Positions 46,097 through 55,128 of a DNA stretch of 64,000 nt are shown one piece after another; positions within the stretch are counted from its first letter, which is position 1; every line of letters starts with the position of its first letter. The position numbers and the translations under genes are program-made. The notes below the pieces were generated by a model. The model did no database searches. It had not been told where the DNA came from and saw nothing but the letters and a program-made list of their open reading frames with translations. The stretch lies in contig PAQY01000008.1 of assembly GCA_002709955.1 (NCBI GenBank), positions 98,145-162,144 on the forward strand, written 5' to 3'. This DNA comes from Rhodospirillaceae bacterium (GTDB lineage: Bacteria; Pseudomonadota; Alphaproteobacteria; UBA8366; Aestuariispiraceae).

Positions 46097-46848
46097 GTTA
46101 GGTCTCCTTTTAAGAAAGCGGTGAGTTCCCGGCTCTGTGGATTATCGAACAGGGATGGGAACGGGCCAGCCTCAATGGGCCGGCCCGCGTGAAGAAACAG
46201 GGCCCGATCTGCCAAGCGGCGCACCTGGCCCAATTCGTGGCTGGAAACGACGACCGCCATGCCATCGGCGGCGGCCTCTGCGATCATGTTTTCAACGCCA
46301 TTTGCTGCGGTGGGGTCCAGTCCGGCCGTCGGCTCGTCCAGCAACAGCACGCGGGGGGCCTGTGCCAGGGCTTGGGCCAGTGCCAACCGCCTTTTCTGAC
46401 CACCAGAGAGATGGCGTGCCGGGCGGTTTGCGCAGTCTTCCAGACGTGCTTTCGTCAGGCTTTGGGCGATCATGTCGCGACGCTGTTGCTTTGCAATGCT
46501 TCGGCGTTTCAGTATGAAATCTATATTGGATGCCACTGTCCGGCGCAGCAGAACTGGCGACTGTAACAGAATTGCCCTGGATGGGGCTGGTCCTGTTGGC
46601 CAGTGTAATGAACCCGCATCTGGTTTGATCAGCCCTTGTAACAAGCGCAACAGGGTGGTCTTCCCGGCCCCATTGGGCCCAATCAAGGCCGTGACCCCAC
46701 CCGATATCGGGACGGACCAGTCGGGTACGTTCAGGATATCGCGACCAGCGCGGCGAACCAGCACGTCCTGCAATCGAAGCAGGGAATTGACATCAACATC
46801 CGTCTCAGGTGGCATTACATCTGCCGAAGGGATGTCGCGGGGCATCAT
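46090..46848 (-). CDS. tupC: tungstate ABC transporter ATP-binding protein
   Basis: 252 residues. Walker A GPNGAGKTTLLRLL near residue 47, signature LSGGQKRRLALAQALA near 152, Walker B VLLLDEPTAGLDP, H-loop VVSSHELGQ. Cytoplasmic engine of the tup importer. The start overlaps tupB (ATGA) and its stop overlaps tupA, so all three are coupled. Confidence 0.92.
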   Translation of the reverse strand: MMPRDIPSADVMPPETDVDVNSLLRLQDVLVRRAGRDILNVPDWSVPISGGVTALIGPNGAGKTTLLRLLQGLIKPDAGSLHWPTGPAPSRAILLQSPVLLRRTVASNIDFILKRRSIAKQQRRDMIAQSLTKARLEDCANRPARHLSGGQKRRLALAQALAQAPRVLLLDEPTAGLDPTAANGVENMIAEAAADGMAVVVSSHELGQVRRLADRALFLHAGRPIEAGPFPSLFDNPQSRELTAFLKGDLTW

Positions 46849-47573
46849 GCTTCCCCCCGTGCGGGTGCTTCGCCAGCGGCTTTCCGGCCGATTTCGCGCG
46901 CCGCGGCGGCAAACATGTTAACCGCCAGGGCCAGCATAATCAGAATGATACCCAGCGCCAGGGCCAAGGCTAGATCGCCCTTGCTGGTTTCCAGGGCGAT
47001 TGCGGTTGTCATGACACGGGTGACATTTGCGATGTTACCGCCCACGATCATGACCGCGCCGACTTCTGCCACAGCCCGCCCAAATCCTGCCAGGACTGCC
47101 GTGGCCAGACTGAACCGCGCTTCCCAAAGCAGAGTTTGCGCCCGCTCAAAACCAGTCAATCCAATGGCACGCAGCTGTTCGGTATATTCTGAATTGAAAT
47201 CTTCCAGACTGCGCAGGGCGACGGCGGCAACTATTGGGGTGATCAGGATGGTCTGGGCGATAACCATGGCAGTCGGGGTGAACAACAATCCCAATTCGCC
47301 CAGCGGGCCTGCCCTGGACAGGGCCAGATAAACGAACAGGCCGACCACAACCGGGGGCAGTCCCAAAAGGGCATTCAGAACGGTGCTGATCATGTCCCGC
47401 CCGGGAAAGCGCGCAATCGCCAACAGGGCGGCCAATGGCAGTCCCAGGCAGGTTGCAATCAATGTTGCCAGTAAGCTGACCTTCAGTGATAGCGCCACGA
47501 TGCCATACAACTGATAGTCACCGCTTAACACCAAATTGATGGCTAAAAAAAAGGCTGACTCGTTCGCATCCAT
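46845..47573 (-). CDS. tupB: tungstate ABC transporter permease
   Basis: 242 residues from the ATG at 47573; an upstream start at 47633 is possible but less likely. Five or six helices and the coupling loop LRAIGLTGFERAQTLLWEAR. Ends in a cytoplasmic basic tail. It is the first gene of the operon, divergent from the formate dehydrogenase cluster. Confidence 0.9.
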   Translation of the reverse strand: MDANESAFFLAINLVLSGDYQLYGIVALSLKVSLLATLIATCLGLPLAALLAIARFPGRDMISTVLNALLGLPPVVVGLFVYLALSRAGPLGELGLLFTPTAMVIAQTILITPIVAAVALRSLEDFNSEYTEQLRAIGLTGFERAQTLLWEARFSLATAVLAGFGRAVAEVGAVMIVGGNIANVTRVMTTAIALETSKGDLALALALGIILIMLALAVNMFAAAAREIGRKAAGEAPARGEA

Positions 47574-47769
47574 CCCGTGGTCCTGTTTTTTAATCTTTAA
47601 TCCTGTTTCAATTACGTAATCTAATGAAATCAAGAATACTCACAGTATTGTATCTTTCACAGTTGGGCGCAAGAATGGTCTTACCAATAAAACCCTCCGA
47701 CCCTGGTCGTTAGAAAGATCCGGGTAATAACAAAGAAGAGGGCTCAGGGAAGAAAGGCTTTCAAGCGGG
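47574..47769. promoter_or_regulatory. divergent promoter region tupB / DUF3305 gene
   Basis: 196-base gap. It contains a perfect ten-base palindrome, ATTACGTAAT, at 47611-47620, close to tupB, which may be a regulator site. I do not see a molybdenum-cofactor riboswitch. One regulator could match metal uptake with enzyme synthesis. Confidence 0.45.
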
Positions 47770-48369
47770 ATGCCAGAGGCCCCTTCTAGCGAATTTTACA
47801 CCTCGCCGGATGATACTTTCGCCGCGCGGGAAATCGAAATGCCACTGGGCATTGTCGTCGAGAAAAGACCGGCCATCAGTCGGTGGATCACGCATGTCTG
47901 GAAACCTGTCGCGGTCCTGCCAGGTGCAACGCCTATTTCCGATTGGAAGCTGTTGATCGACGATGGATCAATCCAAACGTATCATATCGCAACGCTTCCC
48001 CTGATCCTTCACCGGAAAGAAACAGAAGCGTATCTGGTCAATCTGGCCAATGACACGCCCGCGATTTATGTCGTCCTGCGAACATCCGATGTCGATGACG
48101 ATCCGGATGGGCCAGAGATTTACGCCGTTGCCGCCACTGCATCCCCCTATGCCGCACAGGATTTTACCGACAGTGCAGAGGATACGGTCGAAGCCGTGCC
48201 AATGCCGGATGGTTTGGTCGCCTGGATACAGGAATTCATTGATCGCCATCACACCGATACGCCGTTCAAAAAGCGAAAGCGCACACCCAACAGGATGGAA
48301 GAAGCGCGTTTCGGGAAGGAACTGCATCCTATTGAACAGCGGTTTTACGATAAAACGAAACCAAACTAG
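47770..48369 (+). CDS. DUF3305 domain protein of formate dehydrogenase cluster
   Basis: 199 residues. Opening block MPLGIVVEKRPAISRWITHV and the following WKPVAVLPGA are the DUF3305 mark. This family occurs in alphaproteobacterial formate dehydrogenase clusters just before DUF3306. Role not known; a maturation or assembly role is likely. First gene of a long right-going operon. Confidence 0.88.
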   Translation: MPEAPSSEFYTSPDDTFAAREIEMPLGIVVEKRPAISRWITHVWKPVAVLPGATPISDWKLLIDDGSIQTYHIATLPLILHRKETEAYLVNLANDTPAIYVVLRTSDVDDDPDGPEIYAVAATASPYAAQDFTDSAEDTVEAVPMPDGLVAWIQEFIDRHHTDTPFKKRKRTPNRMEEARFGKELHPIEQRFYDKTKPN

Positions 48370-48410
48370 CACAGGCCCGACAAGGCTGCCTGGAAGGAGA
48401 TTTAATCGCC

Positions 48411-49091
48411 GTGCCCAATGACCGCTTCCTGAACCGATGGTCCCGTATGAAGGCCCAGGCCCGCCCGCAGCGTGGCATCGGGGCTTCTGCGCCTGCTGTC
48501 GCCGTCTATCCGGAAGAGGGAGAATTGTTGGAGGATATGGCACCAGGCGAACGGGATGGCGTTCAGGAATTGGCACCGGTGGTTCAGCAGGCCGCTGCGT
48601 TGGACTCTGAGCCTGAATTAAGTGAGCAAGCGCTGGCCGAGAAGGCCAATGAGCTTGGCCTTCCCTCGCTCGACAGTCTGGGGCCAGGATCAGATTTCAA
48701 GGCCTTTATGGCCAGCACCGTGCCCGCCCAATTGCGCAATCTTGCGCTTCGGAAGTTATGGCGCAGCAATCCGGTTTTGGCGAATTTGGATGGTTTGATC
48801 GACTATGGCGATGATTTCACCGATGCCGGGACGGTGGTTGCCAATATGCAGACCGCCTATCAGGCCGGGCGCGGCTATAAGCGCGACCCTGAGCCTGAAA
48901 TACTGGAAGAGGATGATCTGGACGGACTGGATCAGGATCAGATTGCGTCGGCGGAGGCAGATCAAGACCCTGAGTCAGAAGATGATTGTACAGAACATGA
49001 TGGGGAAGGTGGCACTGACGATCAGGATTGCCTGAATGAACCGGTGCCGACGGCAGCAGGGGAGACTGCACAGAAAGTGGCGCAGGGCTAG
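48411..49091 (+). CDS. DUF3306 domain protein of formate dehydrogenase cluster
   Basis: 226 residues with a GTG start at 48411. Begins NDRFLNRWSRMKAQ, the DUF3306 mark. The conserved core is about 80-145 (FMASTVPAQLRNLALRKLWR, DYGDDFTD). The tail from about 155 is strongly acidic and low in complexity, probably disordered. Always paired with DUF3305 in these clusters. A maturation role is inferred. Confidence 0.88.
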   Translation: MPNDRFLNRWSRMKAQARPQRGIGASAPAVAVYPEEGELLEDMAPGERDGVQELAPVVQQAAALDSEPELSEQALAEKANELGLPSLDSLGPGSDFKAFMASTVPAQLRNLALRKLWRSNPVLANLDGLIDYGDDFTDAGTVVANMQTAYQAGRGYKRDPEPEILEEDDLDGLDQDQIASAEADQDPESEDDCTEHDGEGGTDDQDCLNEPVPTAAGETAQKVAQG

Positions 49092-49139
49092 TACGAATAG
49101 AGCATTTCAAAACACATTTTGGTTTGGAGAGAATACAGT

Positions 49140-49772
49140 ATGATAGGGTCGCAATCGATTTATAGCCCCCCGGCACCGGACCAGGCCGCCTCTGCGGAAG
49201 AATTGGCGCGCCAGTCGCTGTATGCCTTTCTGACCCGGGTGCTTGCGAAACCCATGACACCCGCAGAAGTGCACAGCATTGCCCCGTTCACTGGGTCCGA
49301 CAGCGCGTTGGGTCGTGCTGCGGCCGCATTGCGTGACGGCATTGCGGCGTCTGATGCGGGACAATTTTCAGAAGAGTATCAGAACCTGTTCATTGGGGTG
49401 GGGCGGGGCGAATTGCTGCCATTTGCATCCTATTATCTGACGGGTTTCCTGAATGAAAAGCCGCTTGCTCAATTACGCCGCGACATGGCGCGATTGGGCT
49501 TTGAGCGCCCGGCTGAAGTGAAAGAGCCGGAAGATCATATTGCAGCAATCTGCGATATCATGAGCCACCTGATCGAAGGAACCGCGCTGGGCGGCTTCGA
49601 TATCTATGATCAGGATCAGTTCTTTGCTGCCCATTTAAGATCCTGGGCGGGAAAGTTTTTTGCTGATTTGGAATCAGCAAAAACCGCCGACGTTTACCGC
49701 CATGTGGGGAGCGTCGGGAAACTCTTTATGGAGATTGAGGAACAAGGGTTCGGGATGATTGCCCGCGCCTGA
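49140..49772 (+). CDS. TorD/DmsD-family molybdoenzyme chaperone
   Basis: 210 residues from the ATG at 49140, with GGAGAG eight bases before. All-helical TorD-like chaperone: SLYAFLTRVLAKP, LPFASYYLTGFLNEKPLAQL, EPEDHIAAICDIMSHLIEG with the conserved D-H motif. Cytoplasmic. It should bind the TAT signal of the catalytic subunit and guard cofactor insertion before export. Confidence 0.92.
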   Translation: MIGSQSIYSPPAPDQAASAEELARQSLYAFLTRVLAKPMTPAEVHSIAPFTGSDSALGRAAAALRDGIAASDAGQFSEEYQNLFIGVGRGELLPFASYYLTGFLNEKPLAQLRRDMARLGFERPAEVKEPEDHIAAICDIMSHLIEGTALGGFDIYDQDQFFAAHLRSWAGKFFADLESAKTADVYRHVGSVGKLFMEIEEQGFGMIARA

Positions 49773-49830
49773 AGGGCCTGAAGCGCCATAAAGGGGTTTG
49801 TGAAACCCTTACGATAAGGGAGTGAGTGCG

Positions 49831-50040
49831 ATGAGTGACCAAGAGCAACAGAACCGGGAGTCGGCTGTCAGCCGTCGTCAGTTCTTCGGTGCCGCCACCA
49901 AGGGCGTTGCCGTTGGGGCCGGTGCGATGGTCGCGGCTGTCGGTGTTTCCTCTGCGCAAGCGGAAGAACCATCGACAACCACAGGCGATTATCGTGAGAC
50001 TGCGCATGTGAAAACTTACTATGAACTCGCCCGCTTCTAG
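49831..50040 (+). CDS. small TAT-signal protein of formate dehydrogenase region
   Basis: 69 residues from the ATG at 49831. Twin-arginine motif SRRQFFGAATKG, a hydrophobic stretch to AQAEE and a short mature end (HVKTYYELARF). This is the known small TAT-target protein seen in such formate dehydrogenase clusters. Its role is not settled. It may be a small subunit exported with the enzyme. Confidence 0.88.
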   Translation: MSDQEQQNRESAVSRRQFFGAATKGVAVGAGAMVAAVGVSSAQAEEPSTTTGDYRETAHVKTYYELARF

Positions 50041-50144
50041 GCGGTTGGGTTCGGTGTTCAGAGTGCATTGAAAACGCGGGTCAAACGCCCCTGACGAAGA
50101 CTGTAAGGCGGTGGTTCAGGCCCAGAACAAGGAAAGGGAGAGAC

Positions 50145-53024
50145 ATGCTCCGGAAAAAGACCAACGGGGTTGCAAATGGCCCCCGTTCGGCAGCGGCCTT
50201 CGGGACCGTATCCGGTGACGCTGTTGATCGCCGCACCTTCTTAAAGCGTTCCGGCCTGACGGCTGGAGGGATTGCAGTTGCGTCTGCAGCCCCTGCGGGT
50301 CTGATGACCCGACGCGCAGAAGCGGCATCTACTGGCGAGGCCAGCGGCAATGTGAAGATGGTGAAATCCGTCTGCACACATTGTTCTGTTGGGTGCACCG
50401 TGATGGCTGAAGTGGATAACGGCGTTTGGATCGGGCAGGAGCCCGGCTTCGACAGCCCGTTCAATTTGGGTGCCCATTGTGCGAAAGGGGCTTCGGTCCG
50501 TGAACACGCCCATGGCGAACGGCGCCTGAAATATCCAACCAAGCTTGTCGACGGCAAATGGACCAAGATTTCCTGGGACCAGGCGATCGAGGAAATCGGC
50601 GACAAAATGCTGGAAATCCGCGAAACGTCGGGACCGGATTCGGTGTATTGGCTGGGCTCTGCGAAACACAGCAACGAGCAAGCGTATCTGTTCCGTAAGT
50701 TCTATGCTTTCTGGGGCTCCAATAACGGGGATCATCAGGCGCGTATCTGTCACTCCACCACAGTAGCGGGTGTCGCCAGTACATGGGGCTATGGCGCCAT
50801 GACCAACTCGTATAACGACATCCATAATTCACGCGCGATCTTCGTGATCGGGGGCAACCCGGCCGAAGCGCATCCTGTTTCCCTGCTTCACCTGTTGAAG
50901 GCGAAGGAGATGAACAATGCGCCGCTGATCGTTTGTGATCCACGCTTTACCCGCACGGCGGCCCATGCCGATGAATTTGTGCGGTTCCGGCCCGGCACGG
51001 ACGTTGGCCTGATCTGGGGGCTGCTGTGGCATATCTTCGAAAACAAATGGGAAGATACTGAATTCATCCGCCAGCGCGTCTGGGGTATGGATCAGATTCG
51101 CAAGGAAGTGGCCGCCTGGACCCCGGAAGAAACAGAACGTGTAACCGGTGTTCCGGGTTCCCAGCTTGCGCGGGTTGCGCGGACGCTGGCGAATAACCGG
51201 CCAGGGACGGTGATCTGGTGTATGGGGGGAACGCAGCATACCAACGGGAACAACAATACCCGCGCCTACTGCATCCTTCAGCTTGCGCTGGGCAATATGG
51301 GCAAAGCGGGCGGCGGAACGAATATCTTCCGCGGTCATGACAATGTTCAGGGGGCAACCGATCTGGGCGTTTTAAGCCATACACTGCCTGGTTATTATGG
51401 CCTGGCGGCGGGTGCCTGGAAACATTGGTCCCGGGTCTGGGGTGTTGATTACGAATACCTGCTGGGGCGTTTCGCCTCCAAGGACCTGATGGAATCTTCT
51501 GGGATTCCTGTATCGCGCTGGATTGATGGCGTTCTTGAAAACAAGGACAATATGGATCAGCCGAACAATCTTCGGGCCATGGTATTCTGGGGTCACGCAC
51601 CGAACTCTCAAACCCGGCTGCCGGAAATGAAGACGGCGATGGAGAAACTGGACCTTCTGGTCGTGGTCGATCCTTATCCGACGGTTTCCGCAGTGCTGCA
51701 TGATCGCAAGGACGGGGTCTACCTGTTGCCTGCGGCGACACAGTTTGAAACCTATGGCTCTGTCACGGCGTCGAACCGGTCTCTTCAATGGCGCGACAAG
51801 ATTGTCGAGCCATTGTTTGAATCCCTGCCGGATCACACGATCATGTACAAATTCGCGAAGAAATTCGGTTTCGCGGATGAAATGTTCAAGAACATCGCCG
51901 TCGAGGGGGAAGAACCGCTTGTCGAGGATGTGACGCGGGAATTCAACAGGGGCATGTGGACAATCGGCTATACCGGTCAATCACCGGAGCGGTTGAAGAA
52001 GCACATGGCAAACCAGCATACCTTTGACCGCACGACCTTACAGGCGGTTGGTGGCCCATGCGACGGGGATTATTACGGATTGCCCTGGCCGTCCTGGGGC
52101 ACACCGGAAATGAACCATCCGGGGACGCCAATCCTGTATGATCCTTCCAAGCCAGTGGCCGAAGGGGGATTGACCTTCCGGGCACGGTTCGGGGTTGAAC
52201 GGGATGGTGAAAACCTGCTGGCGGAAGGGTCTTATTCGGTGGGATCGGAAATCACCGATGGCTATCCGGAATTCACCATGCAGAGCCTGATGGATCTGGG
52301 CTGGGATGGCGATTTGACGGCCGATGAAAAGGCCGCCATTGATGCTGTTGGCGGTCCAAAGGCCAACTGGAAAGTCGACCTGTCGGGCGGTATCCAGCGG
52401 GTTGCGATCAAGCATGGCTGCGCACCCTTCGGGAATGCAAAAGCCCGCTGCGTGGTCTGGAACTTCCCGGATCCTGTGCCGACGCACCGTGAACCACTGT
52501 ACACGCCGCGGCGGGACCTTGTGGCGGATTATCCGACCTATGAGGACCGGAAGTCTTATCGGCTGCCGACCCTGTATGCCTCCATCCAGAAGAACGATTT
52601 CTCGAAGGATTTCCCAACCATCCTTACATCCGGCCGTTTGGTCGAATATGAGGGCGGCGGGGACGAGACCCGGTCGAACCCCTGGCTGGCGGAACTGCAA
52701 CAGAACATGTTCGTCGAAATCAATACGCGGGATGCCAATAATGGCGGCATCACCGATGGCGACATGGTCTGGGTGTATGGTCCAGAAGGCGGCAAGGTGA
52801 AGGTCATGGCGATGGTGACGGAGCGCGTTGGCGCTGGCGTTGCCTTCATGCCCTTCCACTTTGGCGGGGTTTATCAGGGAGAGGATCAGCGCAGCAAATA
52901 TCCAGAAGGGGCTGATCCATACATCCTTGGGGAATCGACCAATACCGCCCAAACCTATGGTTATGACTCGGTGACACAGATGCAGGAGACGAAAGTCACC
53001 CTGTGTCGTGTCGAACGCGCGTAA
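50145..53024 (+). CDS. fdhA: formate dehydrogenase catalytic (alpha) subunit, periplasmic
   Basis: 959 residues. TAT signal DRRTFLKRSGLTAGG. A 4Fe-4S site follows (CTHCSVGCTVMAEV and GAHCAKGASV). The molybdopterin domains contain ARICHSTTVAG, where Cys, not selenocysteine, is the metal ligand next to the catalytic His. HGCAPFGNAKARCVVWN and the C-terminal GGVYQGEDQRS complete the family pattern. It oxidises formate to CO2 with a Mo- or W-bis-MGD cofactor. tup genes nearby favour W. Electrons go to the FeS subunit. Confidence 0.95.
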   Translation: MLRKKTNGVANGPRSAAAFGTVSGDAVDRRTFLKRSGLTAGGIAVASAAPAGLMTRRAEAASTGEASGNVKMVKSVCTHCSVGCTVMAEVDNGVWIGQEPGFDSPFNLGAHCAKGASVREHAHGERRLKYPTKLVDGKWTKISWDQAIEEIGDKMLEIRETSGPDSVYWLGSAKHSNEQAYLFRKFYAFWGSNNGDHQARICHSTTVAGVASTWGYGAMTNSYNDIHNSRAIFVIGGNPAEAHPVSLLHLLKAKEMNNAPLIVCDPRFTRTAAHADEFVRFRPGTDVGLIWGLLWHIFENKWEDTEFIRQRVWGMDQIRKEVAAWTPEETERVTGVPGSQLARVARTLANNRPGTVIWCMGGTQHTNGNNNTRAYCILQLALGNMGKAGGGTNIFRGHDNVQGATDLGVLSHTLPGYYGLAAGAWKHWSRVWGVDYEYLLGRFASKDLMESSGIPVSRWIDGVLENKDNMDQPNNLRAMVFWGHAPNSQTRLPEMKTAMEKLDLLVVVDPYPTVSAVLHDRKDGVYLLPAATQFETYGSVTASNRSLQWRDKIVEPLFESLPDHTIMYKFAKKFGFADEMFKNIAVEGEEPLVEDVTREFNRGMWTIGYTGQSPERLKKHMANQHTFDRTTLQAVGGPCDGDYYGLPWPSWGTPEMNHPGTPILYDPSKPVAEGGLTFRARFGVERDGENLLAEGSYSVGSEITDGYPEFTMQSLMDLGWDGDLTADEKAAIDAVGGPKANWKVDLSGGIQRVAIKHGCAPFGNAKARCVVWNFPDPVPTHREPLYTPRRDLVADYPTYEDRKSYRLPTLYASIQKNDFSKDFPTILTSGRLVEYEGGGDETRSNPWLAELQQNMFVEINTRDANNGGITDGDMVWVYGPEGGKVKVMAMVTERVGAGVAFMPFHFGGVYQGEDQRSKYPEGADPYILGESTNTAQTYGYDSVTQMQETKVTLCRVERA

Positions 53025-53038
53025 GAGGAGATTGAACA

Positions 53039-53632
53039 ATGGCTAGAATGAAATTCCTCTGTGATGCGGAACGGTGCATTGAATGCAACGCCTGCGTCAC
53101 GGCGTGCAAAAACGAGCATGAAGTGCCATGGGGCATCAACCGCCGGCGCGTCGTCACGATCAATGATGGCAAGCCGGGGGAGCGGTCGATCTCCGTTGCC
53201 TGCATGCATTGTTCGGACGCGCCGTGTATGGCGGTTTGTCCTGTGGATTGCTTCTACCAGACCGATGAAGGTGTGGTGCTGCATTCCAAGGATCTGTGCA
53301 TCGGGTGTGGCTATTGCTTCTACGCCTGCCCATTCGGCGCACCGCAATATCCGCAGGCTGGAAACTTTGGCAGCCGGGGCAAGATGGACAAATGTACCTT
53401 CTGTGCCGGTGGACCGGAGGAAAACAACTCCACGGCTGAATTCCAGAAATACGGGCGCAACCGTTTGGCAGAAGGCAAGCTGCCGCTGTGTGCGGAAATG
53501 TGTTCGACCAAGGCACTTCTCGCAGGGGATGGTGACACCGTCTCTGATATTTATCGCGAGCGTGTCGTGTCCCGTGGCTTTGGCTCTGGGGCCTGGGGTT
53601 GGGGTACCGCCTACGACCAAAAGGGAACCTAA
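53039..53632 (+). CDS. fdhB: formate dehydrogenase iron-sulfur (beta) subunit
   Basis: 197 residues, no own signal, so it is exported with the alpha subunit. Four cysteine groups (CIECNACVTACKNEHE, CMHCSDAPCMAVCPVDCF, CIGCGYCFYACPFGAP and CTFC...CAEMC) for four 4Fe-4S clusters. It passes electrons from alpha to the cytochrome b subunit. Starts 14 bases after alpha. Confidence 0.95.
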   Translation: MARMKFLCDAERCIECNACVTACKNEHEVPWGINRRRVVTINDGKPGERSISVACMHCSDAPCMAVCPVDCFYQTDEGVVLHSKDLCIGCGYCFYACPFGAPQYPQAGNFGSRGKMDKCTFCAGGPEENNSTAEFQKYGRNRLAEGKLPLCAEMCSTKALLAGDGDTVSDIYRERVVSRGFGSGAWGWGTAYDQKGT

Positions 53633-53636
53633 AATC

Positions 53637-53676
53637 ACCCCCCTCCGCATGGAAAGTCAGTCCGTGCGGAGGGGAT
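53637..53676. terminator. hairpin after fdhB
   Basis: Arms CCCCTCCGCA (53640-53649) and TGCGGAGGGG (53664-53673), with flanking ATCA/TGAT pairing. It may partly stop transcription or protect the upstream message, lowering expression of the downstream genes. Confidence 0.6.
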
Positions 53677-53753
53677 GATTTCAGATCAATGCAGGCGCAG
53701 GATAGGGCGAAACTTTCGTCTGTCTTGTCCCATGCTTTGGAAGATCGGTGCGA

Positions 53754-53981
53754 ATGATGACAAACAGAACTGCAAGCCACCCACACACATCCCGAAAGGG
53801 GCGTGTCCTGTTGGTTGCATGTGCGGCCATTTTGATTGGGCTGACGGGGTGCCGCGAGTCAGAACAGGATCGTATCATTGATTTTGATCCAGGTGTGTAT
53901 AAGGGCAAGGAAGATACGCCCTTGAGCCAGGAAACATTGGATGAATTGCGCCGTCGCGCTGCGATACAAGAGACTCCGTAA
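53754..53981 (+). CDS. small lipoprotein of formate dehydrogenase cluster
   Basis: About 75 residues. N-terminal basic stretch, hydrophobic VLLVACAAILIGLTGC with the lipobox Cys at the end, then a short charged mature part (ESEQDRIIDFDPGVYKGKED). Small lipoproteins of this kind occur between fdh beta and gamma genes in related clusters. Role unknown. Confidence 0.7.
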   Translation: MMTNRTASHPHTSRKGRVLLVACAAILIGLTGCRESEQDRIIDFDPGVYKGKEDTPLSQETLDELRRRAAIQETP

Positions 53982-54056
53982 CAGGTCCGGCGGTCGCGCG
54001 GGGGCCAGCCCCGGCGCGGACTGTAAGGGGCTATCGGGACTATCGGGAGATTTGGG

Positions 54057-55109
54057 ATGAAACGGCTAACATACGCTTTGAGTGCGGGCCCATTGCGGGC
54101 GGGCGCAACACTGGCGACCATTTTACTGATACAGTTATGGGCAGGTGTTGCTGGGGCTCAACAATCTGGTCAGGTGCCAGGGCAAGCCCTTGGCAATGCC
54201 AGTGATGCCGATCTGTGGCGCGCCATTCGACAGGGCGCGGGCAACCTTATCCAGGCAGAAGGCAGCACCTGGCGCGCCCTTCACAATGGGCCGCTATCCA
54301 CCTATGGCATATGGATCATGGCGGGCATGGTTTTCCTGCTGGCGTTATTCTTCCTGCTGCGGGGACGGATTAAGATAGAACATGGATGGGCTGGGCGAAC
54401 GATAGAGCGTTTCAGTTTCATCGAACGGATTGGTCACTGGCTGACAGCGGGATCATTTGTCGTTCTGGCCATCACCGGACTGAATATAATGTACGGAAAA
54501 TACTTCCTGATGCCCGTAATCGGCAAGGAAGCGTTTTCGATCATTACGGCGGCTGGGAAATACGCCCATAACTGGATCGCCTTTGCCTTCATGGCGGGGC
54601 TGGTCATGATCTTCCTGATGTGGGTCCTGCACAACATTCCCAACCGGCATGACATCAAATGGATACTACAGGCCGGTGGTCTGTTTTCCAAAGGGGTCCA
54701 TCCCCCCGCAAAGAAATTTAATGCCGGCCAAAAGATCGTGTTCTGGGTGACGATCCTGGGTGGATTATCCCTCAGCCTGTCAGGATGGACATTACTGGAT
54801 CCGTTCACGACGACGATGTTTGCCGATACATTTGCCTTGTTGAATGTGGTCGGTTTTTCTCTGCCGACAGATCTCAGCCCGATGCAGGAACAGCAATATG
54901 CCCAATTGTGGCATGCGGCCGTTTCCATGGTCATGATCGCGATTATTTTGGCCCATATCTATATCGGGTCATTGGGCATGGAAGGGGCGTTTGATGCGAT
55001 GGGGTCCGGCCAGGTCGATCTGAACTGGGCCAAGGAGCACCACAGCCTGTGGGTCGATGAAGTTCAGGAAAAAGAGCAGCATTCCGGGCGCACGGCACCG
55101 GCGGAATAG
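54057..55109 (+). CDS. fdhC: formate dehydrogenase cytochrome b (gamma) subunit
   Basis: 350 residues. Extra N-terminal helix and periplasmic piece, then the four-helix FdnI-like core. Haem-ligand His are in FIERIGHWLTAGSFV, KYAHNWIAFAF, LWHAAVSMVMIA and LAHIYIGSLGMEGAF. It anchors the enzyme and reduces quinone. It ends 20 bases before the WD40-cytochrome gene, so they are co-transcribed. Confidence 0.93.
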   Translation: MKRLTYALSAGPLRAGATLATILLIQLWAGVAGAQQSGQVPGQALGNASDADLWRAIRQGAGNLIQAEGSTWRALHNGPLSTYGIWIMAGMVFLLALFFLLRGRIKIEHGWAGRTIERFSFIERIGHWLTAGSFVVLAITGLNIMYGKYFLMPVIGKEAFSIITAAGKYAHNWIAFAFMAGLVMIFLMWVLHNIPNRHDIKWILQAGGLFSKGVHPPAKKFNAGQKIVFWVTILGGLSLSLSGWTLLDPFTTTMFADTFALLNVVGFSLPTDLSPMQEQQYAQLWHAAVSMVMIAIILAHIYIGSLGMEGAFDAMGSGQVDLNWAKEHHSLWVDEVQEKEQHSGRTAPAE

Positions 55110-55128
55110 CCCCTGTCAGGGGAAGGAC

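Noticed and set aside
47574-47769. Molybdenum-cofactor riboswitch before tupB
   Set aside because: I could not find its conserved paired elements; only a short palindrome is clear.
50145-53024. Possible selenocysteine in formate dehydrogenase
   Set aside because: The position reads Cys (ARICHST) and the frame has no internal TGA.
52038-53039. 333-codon frame on the bottom strand
   Set aside because: Shadow of the formate dehydrogenase alpha gene; His/Arg/Ile-rich and without known motifs.
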